A program made the translations under genes and the position numbers. Below, one piece after another: positions 9,889 through 18,459 of a stretch of 64,000 nt of DNA. Position 1 is the first letter of the stretch; each line of letters starts with the position of its first letter. The DNA is from Solirubrobacter sp963724195 (GTDB taxonomy: Bacteria > Actinomycetota > Thermoleophilia > Solirubrobacterales > Solirubrobacteraceae): assembly GCA_963724195.1 (NCBI GenBank), contig CAVRTQ010000002.1, forward strand, positions 62,001 through 126,000, written 5' to 3'. The notes beneath the pieces were generated by a model that saw only the letters and a program-made list of their open reading frames with translations, ran no database searches and had not been told where the DNA came from.

Positions 9889-11479
9889 CGCCGAGCTTCT
9901 CGCCGGCGGGACAGTCCTGCGCGGGCAGGTAGATCTTGAACGTGGTGCCGCTGCCGCGCTCGCTGTAGACGTAGATGCCGCCGCCGCTCTGCTTGACGAC
10001 GCCGAACACGGTCGCGAGCCCCAGGCCCGTGCCCTCGCCGCCCTGCTTGGTGGTGAAGAACGGCTCGAACAGGTGCGCGCGGACCTGCTCGTCCATGCCG
10101 ACGCCGGTGTCGGAGACGGCGAGCAGCACGTGCGGACCGGTGAGCTCGTCCGTGCCGTGCGCCTCGAGCTCGACGTTGCGCGTCTCGAGCGTGAGCGCGC
10201 CGCCGTGCGGCATCGCGTCGCGGGCGTTGGCGGCGAGGTTGAGGATCACGCGCTCGATCTGCGCGCGATCGGCCTCGACGGCCGAGAGGTCCGCCGCGAG
10301 CCGCGTCGCCACGCTCACGTCGTCGCCGATGATGCGATGCAGCATCGACTCCATCCCGGCGACGATCTCGTTCAGGTCCAGCACCTTCGGGTGCAGCACC
10401 TGGCGCCGGCTGAAGGCCAGCAGCTGGCGCGTGAGGCCCGCCGCCTGGCGCGCGGCGCGGGCGATCTCCTCCAGCTCCTCGCCGCCGTCCCGGGCGAGCA
10501 GGATCTCGGTGTAGCCGGAGATGACGGTCAGGAGGTTGTTGAAGTCGTGCGCGACGCCGCCGGCGAGCCGCCCGATCGCCTCCATCTTCTCCGCGTCCGT
10601 GAGCCGGCGCTCGAGTCGCTTGCGCTCGCTCACGTCGTGCGCCACGACGAGCACGGCGTGGTGGCCCTCGAAGTCGATCCGCCCGGTGGTGACCTCGACG
10701 TCGATCTCCGACCCGTCGCGGCGCAGATGGCGCCAGTCCTTGGCCTGGCGTGATCCGGCGCCGCCGTGGCTGCTGATGTCGGCGAGCAGCAGCGGGACCT
10801 CTTCCGGCGGGCGGATGTCCTTGATGGTCATCCCGCCGAGGAACTCGTCGCGCGTGTAGCCGTAGCGCTCGACGGTGGCGTCGTTGACCGCGAGGAACCG
10901 CAGCGTCTCGAAGTCGTAGACCCACATCGGCGTCGGCGACGCCTCGAACAGCATCTGTGTCCGCGCACGGGTCCGGTCGGACTCGATCGCGGCTGCCGAG
11001 CGGCGCGCGATCTCGGTCATCAGCTCGACGTCCGCGTTGCCGTAGGGGCGCTCCGTCGCCAGCAGCCACAGCGTCCCGATCACGCGCGTGCCCGTCGAGA
11101 GCGGCACGCACAGCGCCGATTTGAGCTGCAGCGCCCGCAGCTCCGCGAGCCGGCCCCAGTCGCCGCGCGAGGCGGCGAACAGCGCGTCCTCGGTGATCTC
11201 GCGCACCAGCTCCGGCTCCCCGGTGCGCATGACGATCGCGGGCCCGTGGGGCGCGTCCGGCGGCAGCGGCGGGAACGCCTTGGGGAGCGCGACGCGCCGC
11301 TGAAGCTCCCCGTCCTCGCCTTCGAGGTCGATCGCGCACCAGCCCGCGAACGCCGGGACGAGCAGCTCCGCGACGCGTTCGAGCGTCTCCTGGCGAGCCA
11401 GGCCGGAGCCCAGGATCGCGCCCACGCGTGCCAACAGCGTGAGCTGGGCCGCGGCTTGCTGCTGTCCGATTGAGCTCAC
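9878..11479 (-). CDS. GAF-PAS sensor histidine kinase
   Basis: Cytoplasmic sensor kinase of 533 residues with no membrane segments. Order: GAF domain (about 20-170), PAS domain (about 175-300, ending VAHDVSERKRLERRL), HisKA dimerisation domain with phospho-His in GGVAHDFNNLLTVISG, and a HATPase_c domain with NLAANARDAMP, DTGVGM, FFTTK and GTGLGLA. The HDFNN form of the H-box is typical of kinases partnered with free receivers, matching the overlapping downstream receiver gene. GTG start. Ligand unknown. Confidence 0.94.
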   Translation of the reverse strand: MSSIGQQQAAAQLTLLARVGAILGSGLARQETLERVAELLVPAFAGWCAIDLEGEDGELQRRVALPKAFPPLPPDAPHGPAIVMRTGEPELVREITEDALFAASRGDWGRLAELRALQLKSALCVPLSTGTRVIGTLWLLATERPYGNADVELMTEIARRSAAAIESDRTRARTQMLFEASPTPMWVYDFETLRFLAVNDATVERYGYTRDEFLGGMTIKDIRPPEEVPLLLADISSHGGAGSRQAKDWRHLRRDGSEIDVEVTTGRIDFEGHHAVLVVAHDVSERKRLERRLTDAEKMEAIGRLAGGVAHDFNNLLTVISGYTEILLARDGGEELEEIARAARQAAGLTRQLLAFSRRQVLHPKVLDLNEIVAGMESMLHRIIGDDVSVATRLAADLSAVEADRAQIERVILNLAANARDAMPHGGALTLETRNVELEAHGTDELTGPHVLLAVSDTGVGMDEQVRAHLFEPFFTTKQGGEGTGLGLATVFGVVKQSGGGIYVYSERGSGTTFKIYLPAQDCPAGEKLGGDA

Positions 11480-11517
11480 GGCGTCCCTGCCCGTGAGCCT
11501 ATCGAGGTCTGTGTGGG

Positions 11518-12807
11518 CTACACGGCAGCCGGCTGGCCGAGGTGCGCGTAGAGCGGGAAGCGATCGGCGATCGCGGTCACGCGCTCCGTCAGCTCCGCCT
11601 TGGCCGACTCGAAGTCCGGCTGCAGCGCGCGGGCGATGAGCTTGCCGACCTCGACGAAATCGTCCTGCTGGAGGCCGCGCGTGGCCAGCGCGGGCGTGCC
11701 GATCCGCAGGCCGCTCGTGACCATCGGGGGACGCGGGTCGAACGGCACCGCGTTGCGGTTGACGGTGATGCCGACGCTGTGCAGGCGATCCTCGGCCTGC
11801 TGACCGTCGAGCTCGGAGTCGCGCAGGTCCACGAGCACCAGGTGCACGTCCGTGCCGCCGGTGAGCACGCTGACGCCGTTGCCGGCGGGAAGCAGCTCCT
11901 CGGCGACCGCCTGCGCGCCGGCGACGGTGCGCTCCTGGCGCTCCTTGAACAGGTCGCTCGCCGCGATCTTGAAGGCGACGGCCTTCGCGGCGATCGCGTG
12001 CTCGAGCGGGCCGCCCTGCTGGCCCGGGAAGACCGCGGAGTTGATCTTCTTCGCGTACTCCTCACGGCACAGGATGAGGCCGGAGCGCGGGCCGCCGAGG
12101 GTCTTGTGGACGGTCGTGGTGACGACGTCGGCGTACGGCACCGGGTTCGGGTGCACGCCCGCGGCCACCAGGCCGGCGAAGTGCGCCATGTCGACCATCA
12201 GCAGCGCGCCGACCTCGTCGGCGATCTCGCGGAAGCGCGGGAAGTCCAGCACGCGCGGATAGGCCGACCAGCCCGCCAGCAGCAGCTTCGGGCGGTGCTC
12301 CTTGGCGAGGCGCTCGACCTCGTCCATGTCGATCCGGTGATCGGTGGCCGAGACCTCGTACGGGACGATGTCGTACAGCCGGCCGGACACGTTGATCTTC
12401 ATGCCGTGGCTGAGGTGACCGCCGTGCGGGAGGCTCAGGCCCATGATCCGGTCGCCGGGCGTGAGCAGCGCGTGGTAGACGGCCGTGTTGGCCTGCGCGC
12501 CCGCGTGCGGCTGGACGTTCGCGTGCTCGGCGCCGAACAGCGACTTCGCCCGGTCGATCGCGAGCTGCTCGATGATGTCGATGTACTCGCAACCGCCGTA
12601 GTAGCGCTTGCCCGGGTACCCCTCGGCGTACTTGTTGGTCAGGACGGAGCCCTGACACTCGAGCACGGCCTGGGGCACGAAGTTCTCTGAAGCGATCATC
12701 TCCAGCGTGCGCTGCTGGCGCTCCAGCTCATGGCCGATGGCCTCGGCGACCTCGGGGTCGACCTCGGCGAGCGGCCGATCGAAGTAGTCGGGCTGCAGGG
12801 CGGTCAT
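11518..12807 (-). CDS. glyA: Serine hydroxymethyltransferase
   Basis: PLP enzyme interconverting serine and glycine with transfer of a one-carbon unit to tetrahydrofolate; cytoplasmic. Full length at 429 residues. Motifs: the N-terminal SENFVPQAVLECQGS, NKYAEGYPGKRYYGGC, and the PLP-binding Lys in TTTVHKTLGGPRSG. The ATG lies 10 bp downstream of the prmC stop, in the conserved actinobacterial block rpmE-prfA-prmC-glyA-wecA-atp. The ywlC/sua5 gene often found between prmC and glyA is absent here. Confidence 0.98.
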   Translation of the reverse strand: MTALQPDYFDRPLAEVDPEVAEAIGHELERQQRTLEMIASENFVPQAVLECQGSVLTNKYAEGYPGKRYYGGCEYIDIIEQLAIDRAKSLFGAEHANVQPHAGAQANTAVYHALLTPGDRIMGLSLPHGGHLSHGMKINVSGRLYDIVPYEVSATDHRIDMDEVERLAKEHRPKLLLAGWSAYPRVLDFPRFREIADEVGALLMVDMAHFAGLVAAGVHPNPVPYADVVTTTVHKTLGGPRSGLILCREEYAKKINSAVFPGQQGGPLEHAIAAKAVAFKIAASDLFKERQERTVAGAQAVAEELLPAGNGVSVLTGGTDVHLVLVDLRDSELDGQQAEDRLHSVGITVNRNAVPFDPRPPMVTSGLRIGTPALATRGLQQDDFVEVGKLIARALQPDFESAKAELTERVTAIADRFPLYAHLGQPAAV

Positions 12808-12817
12808 GCCGTCAACG

Positions 12818-13636
12818 CTAGCGCGAGCGTCGGGCGACGGCGACCCGTTCGATCCCGGCGAGGTCGCGCACGCGCGCCACGTCGGTGAAGCCCGGCCGCG
12901 CGCAGGAGCGCTTCGACCGCGTCGGCCTGCTCGTGGCCGTGCTCGACCGCGAGGAAGCTCACCGGCGCGTCGGCGAGGCGGCGGATGACGTCCAGGCCGT
13001 CAGCGCCGGCGAACAGGGCGCCGTGCGGCTCGAAGCAGGCCGACGTCCGGCATCAACCGCGCGTCGGCCTCGACGTAGGGCGGGTTGGAGACGATCGCGT
13101 CGGCTTCGAGGCCGGCCCAGAGGTCGCCGTGGACGAACTCGACCTCCAGCCCGAGCCGGAGCGCGTTGTGGCGCGCGACGTCCAGCGCGTCGGCGCTCAC
13201 GTCGGTCGCGAGACACCTGCAGGTCCGGCCGCTCCTGCTTGAGGGCCAGCGCGATCGCGCCCGAGCCCGTCCCCACGTCGATCACCCGCGCGCCGCTGCG
13301 CAACGACAAGGCCGCCTCGACCACGAACTCGGTCTCCGGCCGCGGGATCAGCACGCGCCGGTCGACGGCCAGCTCGATGAACCGGAAGCCCTTGCGGCCG
13401 GTGATGTACGCCACGGGCTCGCGCTCGCGACGCCGGCGCACGAAGTCCATGAACACCCGCGCGGCCGGGCCGGCCACTTCGCGCCGCGAGTCGGAGATCA
13501 GCTCCGCGCGGGAGACGCCCAGCGCCGTCGCCAGCAACACCTCCGCGTCCAGGCGCGGGTGCTCACAGCCCGCCGCGGTGAGCGGGATCATCGCCGAATC
13601 GATCGCGTCGCGGACCGGCGTGCCGGACCGCGCCAC
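12818..13636 (-). CDS. prmC: Peptide chain release factor N5-glutamine methyltransferase (three frame breaks)
   Basis: SAM-dependent enzyme that methylates the GGQ glutamine of release factors, encoded next to its substrate gene prfA. Seen: N-terminal helical domain, REPVAYITGRKGF, RPETE, the SAM motif VIDVGTGSGAIALAL, and the catalytic NPPY in IVSNPPYVEADARL. Three single extra bases (near 13212, 13044 and 12895) split it; removing them joins ATDVSADALDVARHN, LFEPHGALFAGADGLDVI and FTDVARVRDLAGIERVAVAR up to TAG at 12818. GTG start overlaps the prfA stop as TAGTG. Essential-type gene, so probably sequence error. Confidence 0.9.
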
Positions 13637-14685
13637 TAGCCGACGGCCTGCTCTTCCAGGCGCCGGCGCTTCTCGGCGTCCTGCAGCGCGCTGCTGATCT
13701 CGTCCAGCTCGCCGCCGAGCACGGCTTCGAGGTTGTGGACGGTCAGGTTGATGCGGTGGTCGGTGATGCGGCGCTGCGGATAGTTGTAGGTGCGGATCTT
13801 CTCCGCGCGGTCGCCCGTGCCCACCTGGGACTTGCGTTCCGCGGACAGCGTGGCCTGCTGCTTGGCCAACTCGGCCTCGTAGAGCTTCGCGCGCAGGAGC
13901 TTCATCGCCCGCTCGCGGTTCTGCAGCTGGGACTTCTCGTCCTGCATCGAGATCACGATCCCGGACGGCTTGTGCGTGATGCGCACCGCCGAGTCCGTCG
14001 TGTTGACCGACTGGCCGCCCGGGCCACTGGACCGGTAGACGTCGATCTGCAGGTCGTTCTGGTTGACCTCGACCTCGACGTCCTCGACCTCGGGCAGCAC
14101 CGCGACCGTCGCCGTGGACGTGTGGATGCGCCCCTGGGACTCGGTCTCGGGCACGCGCTGCACGCGGTGCGTGCCGCCCTCGAACTTGAAGATCGAATAC
14201 GCCGCGTCGCCCTTGACCTCGAACGTGTACGAGCCGTCGTTGGCGTCCATCGTCTCGGCCTTGAAGCCGAGCCGCTCCGAGTAGCGCTGGTACATGCGGT
14301 ACAGGTCGCCGGCCCAGATCGCGGCCTCGTCGCCACCGGCGCCGCCGCGGATCTCGACGATCACGTTCTTGTCGTCGTTGGGGTCCCGCTCGACCATGGC
14401 GAGCCGGATCTCCTCTTCGAGCGTCTCGATCCGCGCCCGCGCGCTCTCGAGCTCGGCGCGCGTCTCGGCGTCCTCGCCGCCCTCTTCGAGCAGCTCCTTC
14501 GCGCCCTCGGCGTCCGACTGCGCCAGGCGCCAGGCCTCCGCCAGCTTGGCGGCGGGCGACAGCCGGTTGTAGATGCGGCCGACCTCGGCGAAGCGCTCGC
14601 GATCCGTGATGACGTCGGGATCGCCCATCTGCGCCTCGGCTTCACCGAACCGCGCTTCGATTTGCTCGACCAGGGCTTCGATCAC
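13636..14685 (-). CDS. prfA: Peptide chain release factor 1
   Basis: Recognises UAA and UAG stop codons and triggers peptide release. Length 349 residues. The catalytic GGQ is in SSGPGGQSVNTTDSAVRITH and the RF1 region RVPETESQGRIHTSTATVAV is intact. Start is GTG at 14685 (VIEALVEQIEARF), chosen because family similarity begins there; the open frame extends further upstream without similarity. The stop overlaps the start of prmC. Confidence 0.97.
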   Translation of the reverse strand: MIEALVEQIEARFGEAEAQMGDPDVITDRERFAEVGRIYNRLSPAAKLAEAWRLAQSDAEGAKELLEEGGEDAETRAELESARARIETLEEEIRLAMVERDPNDDKNVIVEIRGGAGGDEAAIWAGDLYRMYQRYSERLGFKAETMDANDGSYTFEVKGDAAYSIFKFEGGTHRVQRVPETESQGRIHTSTATVAVLPEVEDVEVEVNQNDLQIDVYRSSGPGGQSVNTTDSAVRITHKPSGIVISMQDEKSQLQNRERAMKLLRAKLYEAELAKQQATLSAERKSQVGTGDRAEKIRTYNYPQRRITDHRINLTVHNLEAVLGGELDEISSALQDAEKRRRLEEQAVG

Positions 14686-14696
14686 AACGATTGAGT

Positions 14697-15214
14697 CTAG
14701 GCTGCCGTCGCAGCGGTCAACGCCGCGATGGCCACCACCACCTGCTCGTCGTCCGGCTCGCGCGTGGTGAGCTTCTGCAGCTGCATGCCCGGCCAGATGA
14801 TCGGCTGGACCCAGCCGCTGCCGCGATTGCGGCCAGCGAACTTGATCAGCTCGAACGAGAGGCCGGCGACCAGCGGCACGCCGAGGATGCGGGTGAGCAG
14901 CAGAATCCACCACGCCGGAAGCCCGACGGGCGTGCGGACGCCGCCTTCGACGAGCCAGAACAGGTAGGCGGAGCCGAGCCGGTCCTTGACGAGGCTCGTC
15001 AGCAGCACCGGGATGACGAAGAACAGGCCGACGGCGAGCGCGAGACCGGCGACGATCGCGAACACCCAGGAGTCGACCGGATGCGCTGGACGGCGATGCT
15101 GCCGTCCTTGCCGCGCGTCGCCACCGCCCATGCGGAGACGCCACGCATCATCACGCCCTCCATGACGGCCTGGCCGCCGACGGGGGCATCGCGCTGCTCC
15201 GGGCTGTTGCTCAC
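14697..15214 (-). pseudogene. DUF1385 membrane protein, internally deleted
   Basis: The ends match the DUF1385 (YqhQ-like) family found next to prfA/rpmE in many Gram-positives: the start VGGQAVMEGVMMRG and the end LGVPLVAGLSFELIKFAGR followed by LTTREPDD. The middle is far too short: about 172 residues against roughly 300. The segment expected to hold the family's YHGAEHK and CYE motifs is absent between LVEGGVRT and VGLPAWW, and there is a frame break near 15080 after SIAVQ. Either the gene has decayed or the assembly lost two internal pieces. GTG start. Confidence 0.7.
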
Positions 15215-15265
15215 ATACGAGTGATCGACAACCCGGAGCGCGCATTGAGCGCCAAGGGCGCCCGC

Positions 15266-15484
15266 TTACTTGTTGCGGTTGGCGCCGGACTTGGCCAGCT
15301 TGCGCTGGAAGCGCTCGACGCGTCCGCCCGTGTCCATCAGCTTTTGCTTGCCGGTGTAGAACGGGTGGCAGTTGGAGCAGATCTCGACGTGCATGTCGCC
15401 CTTGGTGGAACGCGTCACAAACTCGTTCCCGCAAGTGCAGCGGACATTCGCCTCTGCGTATTCGGGGTGGATCTCGGTCTTCAT
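15266..15484 (-). CDS. rpmE: 50S ribosomal protein L31
   Basis: Large-subunit ribosomal protein of 72 residues, zinc-binding (C+) form. Four cysteines are seen, in RCTCGNE and EICSNCHPFYTG. The ATG at 15484 starts MKTEIHPEY, the standard L31 N-terminus. First gene of the rpmE-DUF1385-prfA-prmC-glyA block. A short GC hairpin (GCGCC-AAG-GGCGC, about 15247-15259) follows its stop. Confidence 0.97.
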   Translation of the reverse strand: MKTEIHPEYAEANVRCTCGNEFVTRSTKGDMHVEICSNCHPFYTGKQKLMDTGGRVERFQRKLAKSGANRNK

Positions 15485-15515
15485 GGCTCTTACCAGTGTA
15501 GGCGGGCGTACAAGC

Positions 15516-16218
15516 TCAGCAGGAGGCGACGAGCGAGTCGTTCTCCTCGTTGGACTCGTCCACCTCTGAGCCGGGGTCGACGACCGCTTCCAAGGCCTCG
15601 CCGTCCTTGCACGCGGGCGCCGGGCATGAAGACGTCGATCGACTGCCCGGGCGCCAGCCCGACCACCCGCGTCGTGCCCAGCGGGACGCCGCCGACGATG
15701 AAGGCGACGTCGAACGGGCCGGCCGCCGTGCGGCCGCGGTTGAAGACCTTCGCGACGTAGCCCGCCGAGTCGTCGGCGACGCTGCGCAGGACCAGGTCCG
15801 GGCGCGTCTCGGGCACGCGGCACACCGGCGACGTCGAACGCTCGGCCCGCAGCGTGCGGCCCTTCGCGTTGCGCCAGCGGAACGTCACCACGGTCCGGTA
15901 GTTCGAGCCCGGCAGCAGCCCCTGCACGGTCTTCTCGTACGTGTACTTGGCGTAGCCGCTCGGCACCGTGATCCACGCGTCGAAGCCGTCGGCGGCGACC
16001 TTGCGCCACTTCGCCTTGCCCTGCCCGACCTGCAGCGTGAACTTCATCTGCATCTTCGTCTGACGCACCGCGCTCTGACGGCCCTCGAAGACGGCCTCGC
16101 CCGTCGCCGGGTCGCACTTCGCGAGCACGGCTTTGCCGAGCGGCGCGGCGTTCGCGGCCGGTGCGAGCAGACAGAAAACAGCAAGGCAAAGCCCGGTGAT
16201 ACGACCCCAGCGAATCAT
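15516..16218 (-). CDS. Secreted protein with CARDB-like domain (frameshifted end)
   Basis: Begins with a Sec signal peptide (GLCLAVFCLLAPAANA). The middle holds a beta-rich region (KFTLQVGQGKAKWRKV) and the C-terminal third resembles CARDB, an Ig-like adhesion-related domain (VFNRGRTAAGPFDVAFIV, VVDPGSEVDESNEEND). One extra base near 15627 shifts the frame; removing it gives that ending and a stop at 15516. Likely a cell-surface or secreted protein of unknown role. It is divergent from the carboxypeptidase-like gene at 16259. Confidence 0.75.
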
Positions 16219-16258
16219 GCGACGCTAAGAACCCGCGCACCCGATGTAAGTTGCGCGT

Positions 16259-17488
16259 ATGCCCTCCTACGACTGGGAACGTCCGCTCCAAGACCTCAAA
16301 GAACTCGCGGAGTTGACGGGAGGCCCGGACGGGGCCCGCCGGCTCGCCTGGAGCGAGGACTGGCGGACGGCGCGCAAGTGGCTGCTCGGCAAGCTCGAGG
16401 AGACCGACGCCACCGTGGAACGTGACGTGGCCGGGAACCTGTGGGCGACGATCCCGGGCGAGAGCGACAAGATCGTGGTCGTCGGCTCGCACATCGACGC
16501 GGTGCCCAACGGCGGCTGGCTCGACGGCTGCCTCGGCCTGCTCGCGGCGCTCGAGGTGCTGCGCGCGCACAAGGGCGAGACGCCGCAGGTCACGCTGAAG
16601 CTGATCGACTGGGCCGACGAGGAGGGCGCGCGCTTCGGGCGTTCCCTGCTGGGCTCTTCGGCCGCCGCGGGGACGCTCGACCCGGATGCGGTCCGGCACC
16701 TGAAGGACAACCAGGGCATCTCGCTCCCGGACGCGCTCGCCGAGAACGACGTGGACCTGGACACGATGGGCGAGGCCGAGCTGCCGGAGATCGCGGCCTA
16801 CCTGGAGCTGCACATCGAGCAGGGCCCGCGCCTGGAGGAGGCGGGCAAGCCCGCCGCGGCCGTGATCGGCTGCTTCGGCGTCGAGCGCCACAGCGTCACC
16901 TTCACGGGCAAGGCCAGCCACGCGGGCTCCACGCCGATGAACCTGCGCAAGGACGCCTTCCTGGCCGCGGCCCGCTTCGGCCTGGCGGCGCGGGAGAGCG
17001 CGATCGAGCGCGGCGGCGTGGCCACGATCGGCACGGTCACCGCCGAGCCCGGCATCCCCACGATCATCAACCAGCGCTGCGAGGTGACGCTCGACCAGCG
17101 GGCGTTCAAGCCCGAGCAGCTGCGGGACATGCTCGCCGACGTGAAGGCCGCGGCCGACCGCATCGCCGAAGAGGACGGCGTCGAGGTCGAGTGGAAGCGG
17201 ATCTGGCAGATCGACCCGATCCCGTTCGACTCGCGGCTCGTCGACCTCGCCGCGCAGGCCGTCGGCGAGATCACCGGCGACGAGGACCCGCCGCGGCTGC
17301 CGTCCGGGGCGCTGCACGACGCCGCCGAGGTCGCGCGCCGCTACCCGACCGTGATGGTGTTCTCCAGCTCGATCGACGGCGTCAGCCACAACCCGACCGA
17401 GGACACCAAGGAGGACGACCTGCGCGTCGCCCTCCAGGCCTACGGGCGGCTCTACGACTTGACGGCCGGGATGATCTCCGAGCCGTAG
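16259..17488 (+). CDS. M20-family N-carbamoyl-amino-acid hydrolase / allantoate amidohydrolase-type enzyme
   Basis: Dinuclear metal amidohydrolase, 409 residues. Metal ligands are visible in GSHIDAVPNGG, the DEEGARFG Glu pair, LELHIEQGP and GVSHNPTED. The lid/dimerisation domain includes the substrate Arg region TIINQRCEVTLDQRAF. The family splits N-carbamoyl amino acids, beta-ureidopropionate or allantoate. With dihydropyrimidinase encoded convergently, beta-ureidopropionase or carbamoylase activity is the best guess. The 3' end overlaps the LLM gene tail by 37 bp on the opposite strand. Confidence 0.9.
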   Translation: MPSYDWERPLQDLKELAELTGGPDGARRLAWSEDWRTARKWLLGKLEETDATVERDVAGNLWATIPGESDKIVVVGSHIDAVPNGGWLDGCLGLLAALEVLRAHKGETPQVTLKLIDWADEEGARFGRSLLGSSAAAGTLDPDAVRHLKDNQGISLPDALAENDVDLDTMGEAELPEIAAYLELHIEQGPRLEEAGKPAAAVIGCFGVERHSVTFTGKASHAGSTPMNLRKDAFLAAARFGLAARESAIERGGVATIGTVTAEPGIPTIINQRCEVTLDQRAFKPEQLRDMLADVKAAADRIAEEDGVEVEWKRIWQIDPIPFDSRLVDLAAQAVGEITGDEDPPRLPSGALHDAAEVARRYPTVMVFSSSIDGVSHNPTEDTKEDDLRVALQAYGRLYDLTAGMISEP

Positions 17489-18459
17489 GCCTCGAGCGTC
17501 TCGTCCTGGCCCTCGGTCATCAGATAGACGATCCACTCGTCGACGCCGATCGCCTCCAGGCCTCTCAGGCGCTCCACGACCTGGGAGGCCGAACCGATCA
17601 CGGTGAAGCGGTCGCAGATCTCGTCCGAGACGAACGAGCCGTGCGCCGCGCCGACGCGTGAGTGGTCCTTGTAGTCGTAGGCGTCGCGCTCTTTGACGTA
17701 GTCCGTGAGCTCGCGCGGGATGTCGGACGTCTCGCCGTGGACGCGGATGATGTCGGCGACGTGGTTGCCGACCATCGCCGGGAACCAGCGCACCTCCTCG
17801 CGCGCCTGGGCGAGGTCGTCGGTGACCTTCGACGGCGCGCACACGAGGCAGCGCAGCGCGGCGGGATCGCGCCCGGCCTCCTCGGCCGCCTTGCGCGCGG
17901 TGGCCATCGTCCACTCGATGATCGCCGGGTCGGCGAGCTGGATGATCACGCCGTCCGCGACGCGCCCGGCGACGCCCAGGGCGCGCGGCCCGTACGCGGC
18001 GACGTAGAGCGGGATCTCCGGCTTGTCCTGGGCCCACTTGAGCTGGATCTCGGTGCCTTCCCAGTCCACCGGCCGGCCGTTCATGAACGCCTTGATCATC
18101 GCGCAGCGCTGCTCGAACATCGCGATCGGCGTGGGCTTGCGCCCCATCACGCGCACGGCGCTGTCCCCGCGCCCGATGCCCATGACCATGCGACCGCCGG
18201 AGATGTCCTGGAGCGTCGCGTGCGCGGATGCGGTCACGGCCGGCTCGCGCGTGACCGGGTTGGTCACGCACATCCCGATCCGCATGGTCTGCGTGCGGTC
18301 GGCGAGCAGCGTGATCAGCGGGTACGGCTCCTGCCACAGGATCGGGGAGTCGTAGGTCCAGCCGGAGTCGAAGCCGAGCGACTCGGCCTTCACGATCAGG
18401 TCGACCAGCCGCTGGAACGGCGGGTCCGGGAGCACGGTCACGCCGAAGTCGAGGCCCAT
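17452..18459 (-). CDS. LLM-class flavin-dependent (F420-type) oxidoreductase
   Basis: Luciferase-like TIM-barrel oxidoreductase of 335 residues. Features: N-terminal MGLDFGVTVLPDP, the GIGRGDSAVRVMGRKP phosphate-binding loop, and the GPRALGVAGRVADGVI segment. Its ATG overlaps the TGA of dihydropyrimidinase, so it is the second gene of that operon. F420 or FMN use is not decided by sequence alone. In this context it may reduce or oxidise a ring intermediate of pyrimidine/hydantoin breakdown; this is inference. Confidence 0.87.
   Translation of the reverse strand: MGLDFGVTVLPDPPFQRLVDLIVKAESLGFDSGWTYDSPILWQEPYPLITLLADRTQTMRIGMCVTNPVTREPAVTASAHATLQDISGGRMVMGIGRGDSAVRVMGRKPTPIAMFEQRCAMIKAFMNGRPVDWEGTEIQLKWAQDKPEIPLYVAAYGPRALGVAGRVADGVIIQLADPAIIEWTMATARKAAEEAGRDPAALRCLVCAPSKVTDDLAQAREEVRWFPAMVGNHVADIIRVHGETSDIPRELTDYVKERDAYDYKDHSRVGAAHGSFVSDEICDRFTVIGSASQVVERLRGLEAIGVDEWIVYLMTEGQDETLEAYGSEIIPAVKS

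Noticed and set aside
15485..17451. A 1,023-codon minus-strand frame ending in L31
   Set aside because: Only the last 72 codons match a protein (L31, 15266-15484). The rest is antisense to the M20 hydrolase and in a wrong frame of the CARDB and LLM genes.
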